DNA from: Meloidogyne chitwoodi
Lineage: Eukaryota > Nematoda > Chromadorea > Rhabditida > Meloidogynidae
Length of the DNA stretch: 64,000 nt
NCBI GenBank assembly: GCA_015183035.1
Contig: JACZZP010000001.1
Span: forward strand, 1,550,001-1,614,000
Direction: 5' to 3'
This document shows positions 13,188 to 25,463 of this stretch, in pieces. Below the pieces are notes generated by a model that was given only the letters and a program-made list of their open reading frames with translations, was not told where the DNA came from and made no database searches. Positions within the stretch are counted from its first letter, which is position 1. The number at the start of each line of letters is the position of its first letter. A program made the position numbers and the translations under genes.

Positions 13188-13896
13188 ATGGAAAGACGTA
13201 ATTTACTTTCAAATATGATAAAAGAACATAATATAAAACAAAATATTGCTAAAGAAATGCAAGGTAAGTTAAAATTATTATAAAAAATAAATATAAACTA
13301 TATTTAATAAGAAAAACGCAAAAATGAAGCAATTGTAGCTGCACATCAATTAACTGAAGCAAATGTTGAACATTTAAATACAAGGTTAAATTTATTAAAA
13401 AAGATATATTTTTCCTTAATTTTTAGAGTTTCTTATGCCTATAACAATCAAAAAAGAATCGATGTAGAATGTAAAAAATTGGAAACTAAAAGTGCCAACC
13501 TTATAAAATATGCAGAACAATGGGTAGATTTAGTAGAACAAATGAATCAAACATTGAAGGTTTTTATTTTTTGTAAATATATTACTGAAGTTAGTAGTTC
13601 TATCATTGAGTGAGTGTATTCATTTACGTCCGCTAATAAAATACAATTTGAAGAGAAAATTTTTTGCCAATTAAAAAATCGTTAGAATGGCAGAAAGTTG
13701 TTTTATCTTTACTATTCCGCATTTACATATTCTCGGTGTTTAGATAGACTTGGGTTAGGTACATGTTGAGATTTTATATCTAATAAGCCTCAAAATTTAT
13801 ATTTTTTAGGAAATTGGTGATGTTGAAAATTGGTCCACTGTGATGGAACGTGATATTACTTCTATTTCTAATATTTTGAAACAAATTAAAAGTTAA
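13188..13896 (+). CDS. blos-1: BLOC-1 complex subunit 1 (BLOS1)
   Basis: Small helical subunit of BLOC-1, which with BORC-related complexes acts in biogenesis and positioning of lysosome-related organelles on cytosolic membranes. ATG at 13188 opens MERRNLLSNMIKEHNIKQ; later exons read EKRKNEAIVAAHQLTEANVE, VSYAYNNQKRIDVECKKLE and EIGDVENWSTVMERDI, the last being the most conserved motif of the family. Total about 120 residues, the usual length. The stop is TAA at 13894-13896. It converges with the PYM gene, whose stop is only 109 bases away. The last intron (about 13561-13809) is longer than the others. Confidence 0.88.
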
Positions 13897-14004
13897 TTTA
13901 CCTTTTTAGAAAAAATAAAAATTAATTATATTTAAAGGTAATTCTGTTTGTGATGAGAAGAAAAACGAAAGGAGGCAAATTGAAGAAAATTAATAAAAAA
14001 TTTT

Positions 14005-14759
14005 TTAAATTTTTTCAAGTTTTTGACTTAAAGTTTCAATTTCATCTTCAATTTCTTTTCTCTTTGCAATTTTTTCCAATTGATTTTTTTCTGGATTTTT
14101 TAGTTCACCACTTTCAATTCGTACCTTAAAATTATAAAAATAAACAAAAAGCAGATTAAATTAGAAATAAGATATAGGTATGTATCAACAAGTTTCTCTT
14201 ATAAAATTTAAAAGATTACCTTGAGTTTATCTATTTCCTCAATTTTCTTCTGAAATTTTGCGATTTGTTTTAAAATAAAATCTTCAGGGGTAATTGGAGC
14301 ATTTGGTTCATTAATTGCCATTATTGGTTTAGAAGTTGATGTTGTTATTATTGAATTATTATTAGATACAGCTTTATTTTTTTGTTCTTTTACCATGTCA
14401 ACCGGAGACCAGCCAACTAAAATTTTTTTAGAATATTAAAAATGAAATAAAACCTGGATAGTTTACAGAATTTCCTGATGTTTTTGCTGTTTGTTTAAAT
14501 TCTGCTTGAGATTTACATTCGAAACGAGGTTGTTCGTCCTGTGGAACATGTCCAGCCTTAACGCGCCGAGCCTTCCTCCAAGTTCCATCTGGACGTTGAG
14601 TTGCAGCAATATAAACTTCTCCTAAAATAATTATAAGATTTTTTCTAAAAAATTTTAAAACAAATATATATTAAACTTACCAGTACTTGTTTTAATACGT
14701 ACATCTCCTCCATTGGCTGTTGAATTAGAAATTGTATTTTTAAATGGATGTTGGGACAT
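14005..14759 (-). CDS. PYM1: PYM, partner of Y14-Mago (exon-junction complex disassembly)
   Basis: PYM binds the Mago-Y14 heterodimer and removes exon-junction complexes from mRNA at the ribosome. Reading down from CAT at 14757-14759: [20 protein letters not shown], then the family signature split over the next exon, [20 protein letters not shown] followed by [14 protein letters not shown], the N-terminal Mago-Y14-binding region. The middle is Ser/Thr-rich. The C-terminal part (exons at about 14130 and 14050) is a charged helix, [26 protein letters not shown], ending LSQKLEKI with the stop complement at 14005-14007. Four short exons, about 190 residues. Confidence 0.85.
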
Positions 14760-14916
14760 TAATATTTTAATATTAAGTTTGACAAATTTTGGATTATTAT
14801 ATATAAATATAAAAAAATCGTATTTTTCAGTTGATATTAAACACAAAAAGCTAACTTAATTTACGTATTGAACTAAAAAAACTTTTAGTGTTATTATGAT
14901 TTGATAAATTGGAAAC

Positions 14917-15142
14917 GTCCATTCCGTCGCGAGAACATTTCGTCGCAAACCAACATAAGCCGTGTCAGGGCAAAACACATGACCAAAATACCTTATACAC
15001 ATTAGAGAAATGTCGAGCGGAACAACAGAAAATGGAGAAGTAACAAAACATCCCTAATAGATTTAAATTTGTGCGAAGAACTTGTTGCAACGAAATGGTC
15101 TGAGAAGAGTAATGCGACGAATTTACTCGTGACGGAATGGAC
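14917..15142. mobile_element. MITE with GTCCATTCCGTCRCGAG ends
   Basis: Terminal inverted repeats of about 30 bases: the left end begins GTCCATTCCGTCGCGAGAAC and the right end (15113-15142) reads GTCCATTCCGTCACGAG on the other strand, both followed by a TTCGTCGCA block. About 226 bases, non-coding, in the gap between PYM and PEN-2. Confidence 0.75.
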
Positions 15143-15283
15143 TGACCTATTTAACGACATAAGAGTTGAGCAATGAAAAAGTTTTTTGAATAAGACCTGT
15201 CACATTTCTGTCGTGAATGTGATTCAATTTTAAATTTGCATTTTTTAGTGGATGTATATTGCTTCTAATTTAATTGAGAGCTA

Positions 15284-15670
15284 ATGGTTATAAGTCTAAA
15301 TAAACTTAGCGAAAGAGAAAAGCTACAACTTTGTCGACGTTATTTTTTGTTTGGATTTGCATTTCTTCCCATTTTGTGGCTTGTAAATATTATTTGGTTT
15401 TATCGGTATAATTAAACATTTTTAAAATAAGAAATTCTAAGATTTAGATATACTTATTTCATGAAATATGAAAATTCTGAAAACGATGAAACACAACAAA
15501 TGGATTTACATGCTAAGATGAAATGCTATGTTTTATGGTCAGCAATCGGAACAGTTTTTTGGTCAATATTAATAACAAGTTGGATTTATATTTACCAAAT
15601 TAATCGTTCTTTTGGAAGTATTTACTGGGCTGAATGGTTAACATATATTTATCCTCTTGGTTATGTTTAA
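15284..15670 (+). CDS. pen-2: Gamma-secretase subunit PEN-2
   Basis: Essential small membrane subunit of gamma-secretase, needed for presenilin activation in Notch and APP-like processing. ATG at 15284 gives MVISLNKLSEREKLQLCRRY, followed by the first hydrophobic segment FGFAFLPILWLVNIIWFYR. One 42-base intron (15406-15447) restores an Arg codon. The second exon includes KCYVLWSAIGTVFWSILITS and ends TYIYPLGYV; the first helix block LPILWLVNI and the C-terminal YPLG motif are conserved in the family. About 115 residues, slightly longer than vertebrate PEN-2 because of an acidic loop (NSENDETQQ) between the two hydrophobic regions. Confidence 0.92.
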
Positions 15671-15909
15671 TTCTAAATTTGTTTATTTTTAAAATATAAA
15701 TTTTTAATTGTTTGGTCAGAAACTTTAAAAAACTAACATAAGTTTTTTGTTAATCTAAATAATTTATTTTCTCCAATTTGTTTCTGGTGATTAATAATGT
15801 TTTTTACAATTTTTGATTATCTAACTAAAAAGAGATGAAAAACTAATTAAAATTATTATAAAAATTAAAATTGCAAACAATGAAAATTTTATCAATAATA
15901 GACAATTAC

Positions 15910-18900
15910 CTAAAATGGTTTTGTGCGATGTCTTCGGGATCGTCCGAGTGCAAGTGAACATTCTGGAGATGTTTCTTCAATTTTTACTTCCAAAGCAGTT
16001 TCTTCAGCTTCCATTCGTTTTTCTGCACAATCAGAACATTCAAAACGTGAAAATTTATTTTTAGCTGGCATTTTTTCAAGTGGTGGATCTAAACAGAAGA
16101 GATGGTAGTAATAGTTACATGTTTCGCATTTAACAAGAAGATGTGGTTCTTTCATCTAAAGTGGCAATATAAAATTAAAATGAAATAAAATATTAACTGA
16201 TTTGCATTTGGCGCAATTTGACAATTCTCTATGTTCAATTGAAGTTATTTTAAACTTTGAATATGTTCCTTCATCATTAGTAGAACGTCTTAAAAATAAA
16301 TTTAAAAATGGACCTTGATATGGAAAACCTTTTAAAATTTTTTGAATTAATTTTACGAGTACCACTTAGAAGTTCTGATAAAGGCAATGTTGCAAATGAA
16401 TTTAATTTTTTATTTTGCTGTTTTTCACCACAATGATCAAACTTCGTAAATAGATCAACTGGAATAACTTTTCCGTTAATATTGAGATCTTGGTCCAAAA
16501 TAGTTCTAGAAGAAGTTTGCTTTGGCGAGATAGAAGGCAATCTTGATTAGTTAAAAATTAATAGTATTTTTTTTAAATTTGTAATGTTTTTATCCTAAAA
16601 AAGACAAAAACTCTACATTTTTGCTGAATCTTCGCCTGCCCCTGATGTATTACGCATATTGTTACACTTTTCTGAACTCTTAAAATTTTTTGAATTAATT
16701 TTAGAAAATAAAATAAAAGACCTTATAATCAAGTAAAGAACGCTTTCTACTAAAAGTATCTTCCTTGACTAATGATGGCGAAATTGAACGCAAAACTGAT
16801 TTTAACCCTCCAAACGTTTCATATCGTAAGGTAATCTTTTCATTTAATTCATTATGTCTTTCCTTTGCCTTAATTTAGTTAATAAATTAAAATAGAAAAG
16901 TTAAACTTTTTGGAGATTTGTTGCTAATTGTATTTGATTTGATAAAAGTTGTTCTTTTTGGTACTCTAATTTAGGAAGGAATTTTTCTTCTTCAACTAAG
17001 ACAACATTGTCTCGATATGTCATATAACTATGAATAAAAATAATTTTAAATACTTTTATACAAAAAAGTTTAATTTACTTAACAAAATCAACAGAAAACG
17101 CAGGCGTTAGTCCCATTGGAAGTTGAGATGCTGGAACTTTATAAAACTCTTCTTCAAACTGTTGGCGATTAATTCCAAATATTTCAGCTTTTTCAGCAAA
17201 TTCATTCAAAAATTGTCCACTGGTATGTAATAGCCTCGTCTTTTTCTAAAAAGATTTCAATTTTTTTAAATTTCAAAACCTGATTAAATACTGGTTTAGT
17301 AATTAAGTTTTTGCCTTTTTTTAATCGAATTTCGAGTTGATTTTGCCATTTTCGTTCTTGACGAGGATTTAACAGAATATTTTTAAATTCAACCAAACGA
17401 CGATCCTCTTGTTTCATGAATTTTGAAAATCTAAAATTTAATAAAAGGATTTAATTTATTTTTGAATTTATACGCATTTTTCTGTGCATATATCAAAACT
17501 TCTTGGTGATTGTGGCGCTTACCTAAATTAAAAATTTCTAGCTAAAATAAAATAAAAATTTACAATAAATACATCCAATATCAGGATTGGTTGCTGTCCG
17601 AATTAAATGATTTTCGATTAACAATCCTTGTCTAAAAGCAAATATTGATTTTAATATATTTTGATTTATTAAAAACACCTTTGTGCACAGGTCACATGAT
17701 AAAAATTTTTGCAAAGACCAGCATCACAACGTACAGTAATCCCTGTCCTTGAATCAAGTTGATCATTACAAGAAACACAAGGTTTTCTTCCAAAGTTTCG
17801 ATAATCAATGTTTTGCCAACTAACACCAGAAAGATGTTCTTGATCATCAAATTGAATACCCGGAGTATAAAGAGCACAAATCAAATGAACCCAATTGTTT
17901 GGAATATCTAAATTTTGTCCATAAAAAAAAATATATATAAAACCAGAAAGTTTAAATGCTCCAAATCTGTTGGGACAAAGTTGACAGTGAGGAATATTCC
18001 CATCCCCGAATAAACAAGGTTCACAAAACCAAGGCTCAGTTGAGGTTGAAGAACTTTGACTACCAGAAGAGGATTCTGCCAATTCGTTGGCAACACCGTA
18101 ACAAATTTCATGAACAATTAAACCACATCTTAAAAGAGAAAAGAAAATAAGAATTTGAAAATAATTTCTAGAATTAAATAAAATATTTTGAAAGTACTTG
18201 TCACATTGGATAATATCGCCAGACTTTTCAGATCGTGAATCATTAAGGCATACCGAACAAAGTCGTGAAAGAGATTGAGGTTCCTTAAAAAAATAAATTA
18301 ACAAAAAACATTTAAAAAAACTTCATCAGTTTTAATATTAGTAATATTTTCGTCCTTATCATTCATTCTTGTACCAATTAATCCGTTAATTCGCCGATTT
18401 ATAAATTTCTCAGATGAAGTAGGTACATCATCCTAAGTTCGAAAAAAATGAAAATTAGATATAAAATTCGCATGAAAAATAATAAGACTAAATATTGTAT
18501 ATGGAAGATTAATAATATAAAATTAAATACCATTTCTTCATCATTGCTCAAAATTGTCCTTTCACTTATTCTGCCATTTTCAGAACCACTTAAATATCCT
18601 GCAGCACTACCGACATCATCCGAACTAGATTCACCAGAAATCGACTGCCCAGATTCTTAAGATAAAATATTATTCTTTTATTCATTATCCAATATTTATA
18701 AAAAATATTTTTCTATTAATTTTCAATATATTAAACAACCAATAAAATCCAAATCATCATCATCATCAACATCTATTGCTGCATTATTGAATTCAGCTTC
18801 AAATAAGGCAACACTAGGTTTAATCTGTCGCTTTCCCGGGGCCCTAGTCACTAAAAAATAGAATTAAAATTTTTATTACTTTTAAAACCTGCGCCTTTAA

Positions 18901-18928
18901 CAAAATTTTCTCTCTCTTGCTCGAACAT
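15910..18928 (-). CDS. PHF14: PHD finger protein 14 homologue
   Basis: Nuclear chromatin reader with several PHD fingers, last gene of a close head-to-tail trio with UFC1 and ZCCHC8. The start (CAT at 18926-18928) opens MFEQERENFVKGA; the next exons are acidic (AIDVDDDDDLDFIG). PHD1 is CSVCLND...DIIQCDKCGLIVHEICYG, with an exon break at the Cys pair. The extended PHD follows: PWFCEPCLFGDGNIPHCQLC, NNWVHLICALYTPGIQF, CVSCNDQL and GLCKNFYHVTCAQ. A long charged coiled region (16700-17450) comes next. The last PHD is CETCNYYYHLFCLDPPLEKM...FECSDC. The protein ends GRSRRHRTKPF with the stop at 15910-15912. The order PHD, extended PHD, coil, PHD matches PHF14. Confidence 0.82.
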
Positions 18929-19177
18929 TCGGTTAATATTCGTAAGAACTATTTGCAATTTGAATGAATTAATGACTGTGAGCTCACCTTTTTACTACAA
19001 TAAAATACAAACTGATACTTAAAAACCAAGAAAAAACGATAATTGCTTATACAAAAACAATTGTTAATAAATTAAAAAAATTAATATTAATAAGATAATC
19101 AAAATGTTTTATCGGTTCATTTAGTACTAGCGTAAGAAAACTTTAAAAAAAATAAAATTTTCAAAATAACACAATTA

Positions 19178-20913
19178 TTAGGAAGTCTTTTTTGATCCTT
19201 CTCTTATGTCCTTCATAATTTTTTGTAAGCGCTTTACAAATCCAAGGCTAGTCCCAATAGCTTGATGTCTAAATGGTTGAATGTCTAAAAAAGAAAAGTA
19301 AAAAAATGCTCCATCTTTTATTTAAAAATAATCATAACTTTCGCAAAACTATCAAGCGAAGGTTTTCTAACATCATAGTTGATTTTGTCATCGAAAATGT
19401 GCTTCTCGGCCGGAATACGAATTTCATCAATTTTCTGTTCAACATTTGGTTTATGATTTTCCTGTTTCGATATTTTTTTGATACCATTTTTATCAACTTT
19501 TACAGTCGTTACAGCAAGTTCTTCCTAAATATGAAAAATTTATGTTAGATTTCATTAACTTTTAATATGCAATAAAATAAACGAAATTACCTTTCTCCTC
19601 CGAACAGTAACATTCGTTTCCAAATCAACTATTCGTTCACTAGGAATTTCTCCATCTTCAAGCCCATTACTGTTTGGCCGAGTATCGACAATTAAAACAT
19701 CTTCAATTTCAGAACTCTTTTTTTCTATTGAATTATCACATTTTAATTTCTTGGGAGCAGATGGCAAATCCGATTCTTGTTCGATTTTTTCCAGTTCATC
19801 CATTTGTAATAAATAAACTTTTTGAACATTAACAAACTCATTCCAAGGAGGTATTTTATAACGTTCTTTCCTTCTCTAAATTTTTTTAAACAATATTTTG
19901 TATAAAATTAACTTACATCTTTAAAATAACCATCATTATAATTAAATCCTGAATATTTAATAATCTTGTTTGGATCAATTGTCAAATTTATGTTTCCTAA
20001 AATTATATTATAATCTCCTAATTTTAATTGATTTCAACCTTTTAGTTGATCATGAGTACGCTTTCTATCGACATTTTCACCAAAATGCATTTTAAAAACA
20101 GATTGTTCAGTAGCACTAGAAATGTTTTATAGTAATTAAAAAATCATTTATCATACCATTTTCTGTAAGCAGGAGGATATCCATGCACAAAACCAAGACT
20201 TCGCATTCTGTAAATCCATTCTGGCAAATCCTTCTCACCAATGCCTAAAGCTTCTCTCAATCGCATACTTATTTTACCAGCAGTTAGAGCATCAATTTGA
20301 GTGTGTTCATGGAATCGACCAACATCTCTTTTTTGCATGAAACTTTTTCTATTTTTTGCAATACGTCCATTATTTATAGGGTGGGGACATTCACGAGATG
20401 TGTGATCAAAAGAATTACAGTTAAAACATGCCTAATTTTTTAAATATGAACGTTTAAATTATTTATTACCCTGTCGGATCTACGCCCATTGTTATTCCTA
20501 GAAGCGCTATCACTTGTTGTAGTTGCAATTAAATGCGAGAGAACATTTGACGAATTCAATATTCTAACAAACAATTTAAAGATTTAAATAAAAAACTGTT
20601 TACTTACTTAGGGAGTAAAAAAATGTTTACAATGAAAAAGAGAAATTAAGAAAACTTTAATATGCATTAAATTTAAAATAACAAATTACCCATTTATATT
20701 AGGATAATCCTTCTCGCAAGAATCTGCGCAAGACGTATCAAAGAAAAAAGACGAATCTTCATCTAGTTCGTAAGATACAGTGGAGCCCTCGTAAAGTATT
20801 TGAATATCAGAATCAGATCCACTTAAAGTTTATTTTTAAATAATCATAGAAACATATAAAACTTACTCTGCTTCATCATGTAATTCTAAAAGTTCGCCAC
20901 CGTCTTTTTCCAT
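19178..20913 (-). CDS. ZCCHC8: ZCCHC8-like subunit of the nuclear exosome targeting complex
   Basis: Scaffold of the NEXT complex, which links the MTR4 helicase and RBM7 to the nuclear exosome. Start at CAT 20911-20913 (MEKDGGELLELHDEAE), then an acidic N-terminus. A CCHC knuckle (CFNCNSFDHTSRECPHP) is followed directly by the PSP domain (FHEHTQIDALTAGKISMRLR, ALGIGEKDLPEWIYRMRSLG, HGYPPAYRKW), the defining combination of this family. Downstream come acidic linkers (DTRPNSNGLEDGEIPS) and a short C-terminal helix rich in Lys (GFVKRLQKIMKDIREGSKK), expected to contact MTR4. The stop complement is at 19178-19180. It starts 134 bases after the UFC1 stop and ends 249 bases before the PHF14 start, all on one strand. 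Confidence 0.82.
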
Positions 20914-21047
20914 TTTTAATAAAAAAGAATATTAGTTATGATTTAAAATGAAAGTAAATACAATTATAAGTAATAAAAAATAGTTAGAAATATCGACTTA
21001 ATTATAGGAAAAGTTTTGTTAATAATATTATATTATAGAAAAATAAA

Positions 21048-22089
21048 TTATGGTTTAGTTATCGTTCCCCTCTCAATCATTTCAGGTATCTCCACAGCCA
21101 TCCAAGGTCCCAATCCGAGTGAAAGCGCATGTGCTATTCCAAATTTCGGTGCATTTCTTAAAAATTATAATCCCAATAAAAATAAAAAACTATACGGTTT
21201 AAGTGGGGATTTTAGATTTGAACAAATTAGACTAAGGGAGATAATTTAAATAGGTTATAATTTTCTTTAAATAATTCGATTCTGGTTTCATTTAATTCAG
21301 CAAACTTCAGAAATTTTCTAAAATAGGGGAAACTTTCTCGAACTTTTTTTGCGAACATTTTTTTCGAAATAAACAGTTATTCGAATAGGGTCGAACGTTT
21401 TTCTAAATACAGAACCCTTCATCTTGGCTCAGAAGCGTGTCCAGCCTAAGTAAGTTGTTTGGTTCAACGACTTTCGAATTAGAAGTAATCTGCCAAAATC
21501 TAAAATTTCCCCGGAAACCATCTTTAGATAGTATAAATTAATCAACCTGGACCATAGAGGCTTAAAATGATCACCTAAATATATTTTTAAAGTATTTTAA
21601 AATATCGGACTTACTAAGGCAAATCTTTCCGCCTCTGTACATTTTAGCTGTCTTTCCATCTAATTCAGGTAGTGCTAAGAAAAATATTTAAAAATATATT
21701 TTAGTATGAGAACCAATTTCTGGTGCCGTTTTAGGATAAGTAATTGGAATATCAAATTCAATGTCAAATTCGTACTTAATTTTGTCATGATATGTCCAAC
21801 ATTTGCCAAACCTAAATGTTTTGTTGAATATATATTTTCAAAATTTACTGACCATCGCGTCCCATCGGAATTGGACTCCAATCTGAACCAATCTGAATCA
21901 TTTACCTTATTATTGTTTATAAATGTAATAAGACAATTGTATTCCTCTTTTAAACGTTCTAGCCACAACGGTCCATCTCTATTTTAATTTAGTGATCAAT
22001 AAATAATTTTTAGGAAACCTTGGACCGGCATTTGCATTTAATAAAGGAATCTGCTTCAAATTTTTTTTTGTTGACTCGTCAAGCGACAT
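21048..22089 (-). CDS. UFC1: UFM1-conjugating enzyme UFC1
   Basis: E2 enzyme of the UFM1 ubiquitin-like pathway. Start at CAT 22087-22089 ([20 protein letters not shown]), then [20 protein letters not shown] and the core [12 protein letters not shown]. Next exons carry the family block [13 protein letters not shown], then [20 protein letters not shown], where the Cys of ICL is the catalytic residue. GDHFKPLW follows, and after a 360-base intron (21195-21558) the C-terminal helix [20 protein letters not shown]. Stop complement at 21048-21050. Length and motif order match UFC1 closely. First gene of the probable UFC1-ZCCHC8-PHF14 operon. Confidence 0.92.
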
Positions 22090-22261
22090 TTCTATTTACC
22101 AGTAGCGTAAAATATAAATATTCAATAGACCCAACACCCAATCGTCTATAGTTGAGTGTCTTTCGCACTCAAACAGTTTAATAAAAAGGAAATGGCTTAC
22201 TGTTGCTGTCTTTATTTTAACCACTCTATTTTTCAGAGGAAAATGTCCCTGAAAATCCGCG

Positions 22262-22403
22262 GGACCTGTACATTTCGTCAAACAAAATTGCGCGACATTT
22301 CACCTTTACTGCAAAAAAACTACATTTCGTTTACATGAGCCCAGGATTTTTTGCCGTCGGAACGAAATGTCGTGCAATTTCTGTCGACGAAATGTCTGGG
22401 CAC
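22262..22403. mobile_element. Inverted-repeat remnant rich in CGACATTTCGT words
   Basis: ACATTTCGTCAAACAAAATT followed by GCGCGACATTTC (22271-22301) pairs with 22366-22400, which reads GACATTTCGTCGACAG then AAATTGCACGACATTTC on the minus strand. Non-coding, in the 630-base gap between UFC1 and RPS0. The word ATTTCGTCG is shared with the MITE at 14917, so the two may be related. Confidence 0.5.
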
Positions 22404-22718
22404 GAAATCCGCCGTGAAACAGGCCCACAAGTACACTCTAGTTTCCTTTTTATCTCTAATTTTCTTCCTTAGATGTACTATTGCGCGCCTAGGTGGCCCG
22501 CGCCAGGCTGTACCTACACATTAGGTGAATGGAGTTCGGAATTTTGAAAAAATTATTCAGTAGGTTATAGCTAACATCAACGTACTTAATGTACTTTTAG
22601 AAGTAGGACATTTTGGGATTTTTTACTTGTTAAATTTTTGAGCTCCACACATCTTACATTAGTCATTTAAAATTCTATTTCCTTAGTTTCTGAACATTTA
22701 GATTCAATTTAAATAATA

Positions 22719-23760
22719 ATGTCGGGAGGACTTGATGTGTTCAATTTAACGGATGATGAGGCAATGAAATTGCTTGTTTGTGAGTCACATATTGGAACTA
22801 AAACTTTGGACTATCAAATGGAGAATTACGTTTGGAAGCGACGTCCTGATGGTTGAATTTTAATAAACAATCAAAAAAAATTGCACAGGCATTATTTTAA
22901 AAATTTAAGGTGTTTATATCATTAACATTCGAAAACTATGGGAGAAATTGTTATTTGCTGCACGTGCCATCGCTGCTATCGAGAATCCTGCAGATGTCGT
23001 TGTTGTCTCTGCCTTGGGCATCGCTCAGAGGGCGATTCTAAAGGTTTTCTTAAATTTTCTTTAAACTTCTGAAATTTCCTTTAGTTTGCTTCTCATACTG
23101 GCGCTATTCCGATCGTTGGGCGTTTTACCCCAGGTTCTCTGACAAATCAAATACAGAAAAACTTCAAGGAACCGCGCCTTCTTGTCATTTCTGACCCGCG
23201 CATAGATCATCAAGCTCTTACAGAAGCATCATACGTTAATGTACCTGTGATTGGCTTTTGCAATACTGATTCGCCTTTGAAGTTCATTGATATTGCTATT
23301 CCTTGCAACCTCAAGGCTATTTTCCAATTGAAAATCTAACTAAAATAATATTTTGTAGAACAAATACTCTGTTGGGTTGGTCTGGTGGTTACTTGCTCGT
23401 GAGGTTCTTCTGCTTCGTGGTAAAATAAATCGCCAAACTGGCTTTGTTGTGGATGGTAACGTGGTCATGTCTGATTTGTATTTCCATCGGGATCCTCAAG
23501 AATCGGAAAAGGAGGAGCCAGTTGAGCCCGAGCATAAGGAATGGCCGCAGCCAATTGAACAGACCGATTATGTGGCTCCAACTGAACCGGTAAAACTGGA
23601 TTTCAGTGTTCCACATATTAGTGACTGGGCTGCTGCCTCAGAATGGCCTGCACAGGAAGAGGAGACACAAATTGCAGCTGTTCCCGTGCCACCTCAGCCT
23701 CAACAACAACAAAGTCAACAAGGTGGCAGTGATTGGAACCAGGGTTCTGTAGGATGGTGA
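22719..23760 (+). CDS. rps-0: Ribosomal protein SA (uS2, RPS0)
   Basis: Small-subunit ribosomal protein of the uS2 family. ATG at 22719 opens [20 protein letters not shown]. Exons then give [79 protein letters not shown] and [17 protein letters not shown], all highly conserved. The C-terminal tail is acidic with an unusual [10 protein letters not shown] stretch and the usual W-containing repeats, ending NQGSVGW; TGA at 23758-23760. Its base composition and codon choice are less AT-rich than its neighbours, as expected for a highly expressed gene. RPL37 follows after 217 bases on the same strand, so co-transcription is possible. Confidence 0.96.
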
Positions 23761-23977
23761 ATTATATAAATTGATGAGGAAGGAAACAATTGTGAAATGA
23801 ATTAAAGGAATGTTTTGGTTGATTTATTTGTTATATACACAGCAATTTATTTTGTTGTTAGCTTGATAAATGTTTGTTAATTTTATTATTTTTATATTTT
23901 TGTTTCTATTCTTAACATATATTTTTTTATTTTACTGTTAAATCATTTAAGAGATTTTTAGACAATTTTTCTGAGAA

Positions 23978-24506
23978 ATGACTAAAGGGACGTCTTCATT
24001 TGGAAAGCGTCACAATAAGACGCACACACTTTGTCGTCGATGTGGTCGTTCATCTTATCACATACAGAAGCATAAATGTTCCTCATGCGGATATCCGTCG
24101 GCACGCAAGCGGACTTATCAATGGTAAGCGATTGATGATTTTACTAACAATAAGACTAGTTTTCGTCTAGAAAATTGTGATTGAGTTATCTTCCTTGATT
24201 TTTGAAGATTTAAAAAATCAGTGTAAAAATATATTTTTAATTTATCTATGCCTGTTAACTCTTAGGATTGCCCTTAATACGTCTTTGTTTCCTTCTGATT
24301 GGAATTTCAATAAATCTTTTTAGGGTTGAATATTTACAAGTTTTGGGTTGAATACTTTAAAATTTTTAATTCAAAGGTCAGTGAAATCAATTCGTCGTCG
24401 TACTACTGGCACTGGTAGAATGCGACATTTAAAAATTGTGCACCGCCGTTTCCGAAACGGATTCCGTGAGGGAACTGTGGCAAAATCAACAAAGAAGAGT
24501 AATTAA
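23978..24506 (+). CDS. rpl-37: Ribosomal protein L37 (eL37)
   Basis: Large-subunit ribosomal protein with a C4 zinc knuckle. ATG at 23978 gives [20 protein letters not shown]; the knuckle Cys pairs are CRRC and CSSC. One 253-base intron (24124-24376) interrupts the Trp codon after RKRTYQ. The second exon reads [19 protein letters not shown] and ends VAKSTKKSN with TAA at 24504-24506. About 91 residues, normal for the family. Confidence 0.95.
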
Positions 24507-25463
24507 AATCGACAATATTTTGTTTAAATATTTTGTCATTAATTGTTGTGGATAAACATTGTTGAAAAAAATACAATTAAGTGTTAAAAAAATTTTAATG
24601 AATCAATGGTTCTAGGATTATTTCTCCAGATTTGGGGTGTTTTGGAGTTTGTACGCACAGATTTGATTTCTACATAAAATAATGAAAATTCAACGTTCAT
24701 TTAGGTTCTTAATTTTTCGCCGAACTTTTTTTATTCAGTATCTTAATGAATATTTCTACCAAATAGCTACACAATTTTCATGGATAACAAGTAAAAATCT
24801 GCATAAGACCAAGTATTTTTTATTAATTAAAAATAATAATTATTTATTACTTACTACCAATGATTTATTTTATTCCAAAAGAACTTTCGAAATATTTTTT
24901 AATTTTTAAAGGATTAGGTTATATTTTGATAGTATACTCCACTATTTTTAATAGACGTGGCTATCGAGTGAAGTTTGAATTGTCCCAATTTCACTATCTC
25001 AAAACATCAGAATTATTGATGTTGTAAATGAATATAAAATTCTTTTCGGGAAATATTTAATTCCATAGATAAGCGAAGTTATTTATTTCCATTTATCACA
25101 ATAATTATATGGCATTTCATAACAGTGTAGATATTTGAAAATTATAAATATTCAAGATTATTATTTTATTTCTGATTCCTGATTTGGGGTCTTTTTATTA
25201 GAACAAACATCTAATACATACAAATGTAATTCATTCTCTAATTATAAAATAAAAACACATTTATTCATAAATAAATCAATATTCTATAAATTAAAAATAG
25301 TTTATGGGAAGTTTTATGTACTTGTGTAATATTTTCCTATTCTTTAATATAAATATAAATAATTATGTATATTATTAATACTGACAATGCCAACATGAAA
25401 ATCCTGAGTATCCAATGCTTAAATCTCCCTAAAAATTAAATTTAATTAGAAAATTAAAAAAAC
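24507..25463. other. AT-rich intergenic stretch, no gene seen
   Basis: About 960 bases between RPL37 and the convergent 3' end of the RhoGEF gene. Several AATAAA-like signals occur on both strands, as expected for 3' ends. The one longer open frame (24682-24909) is Phe/Ile/Tyr-rich with no splice or family support. Confidence 0.6.
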
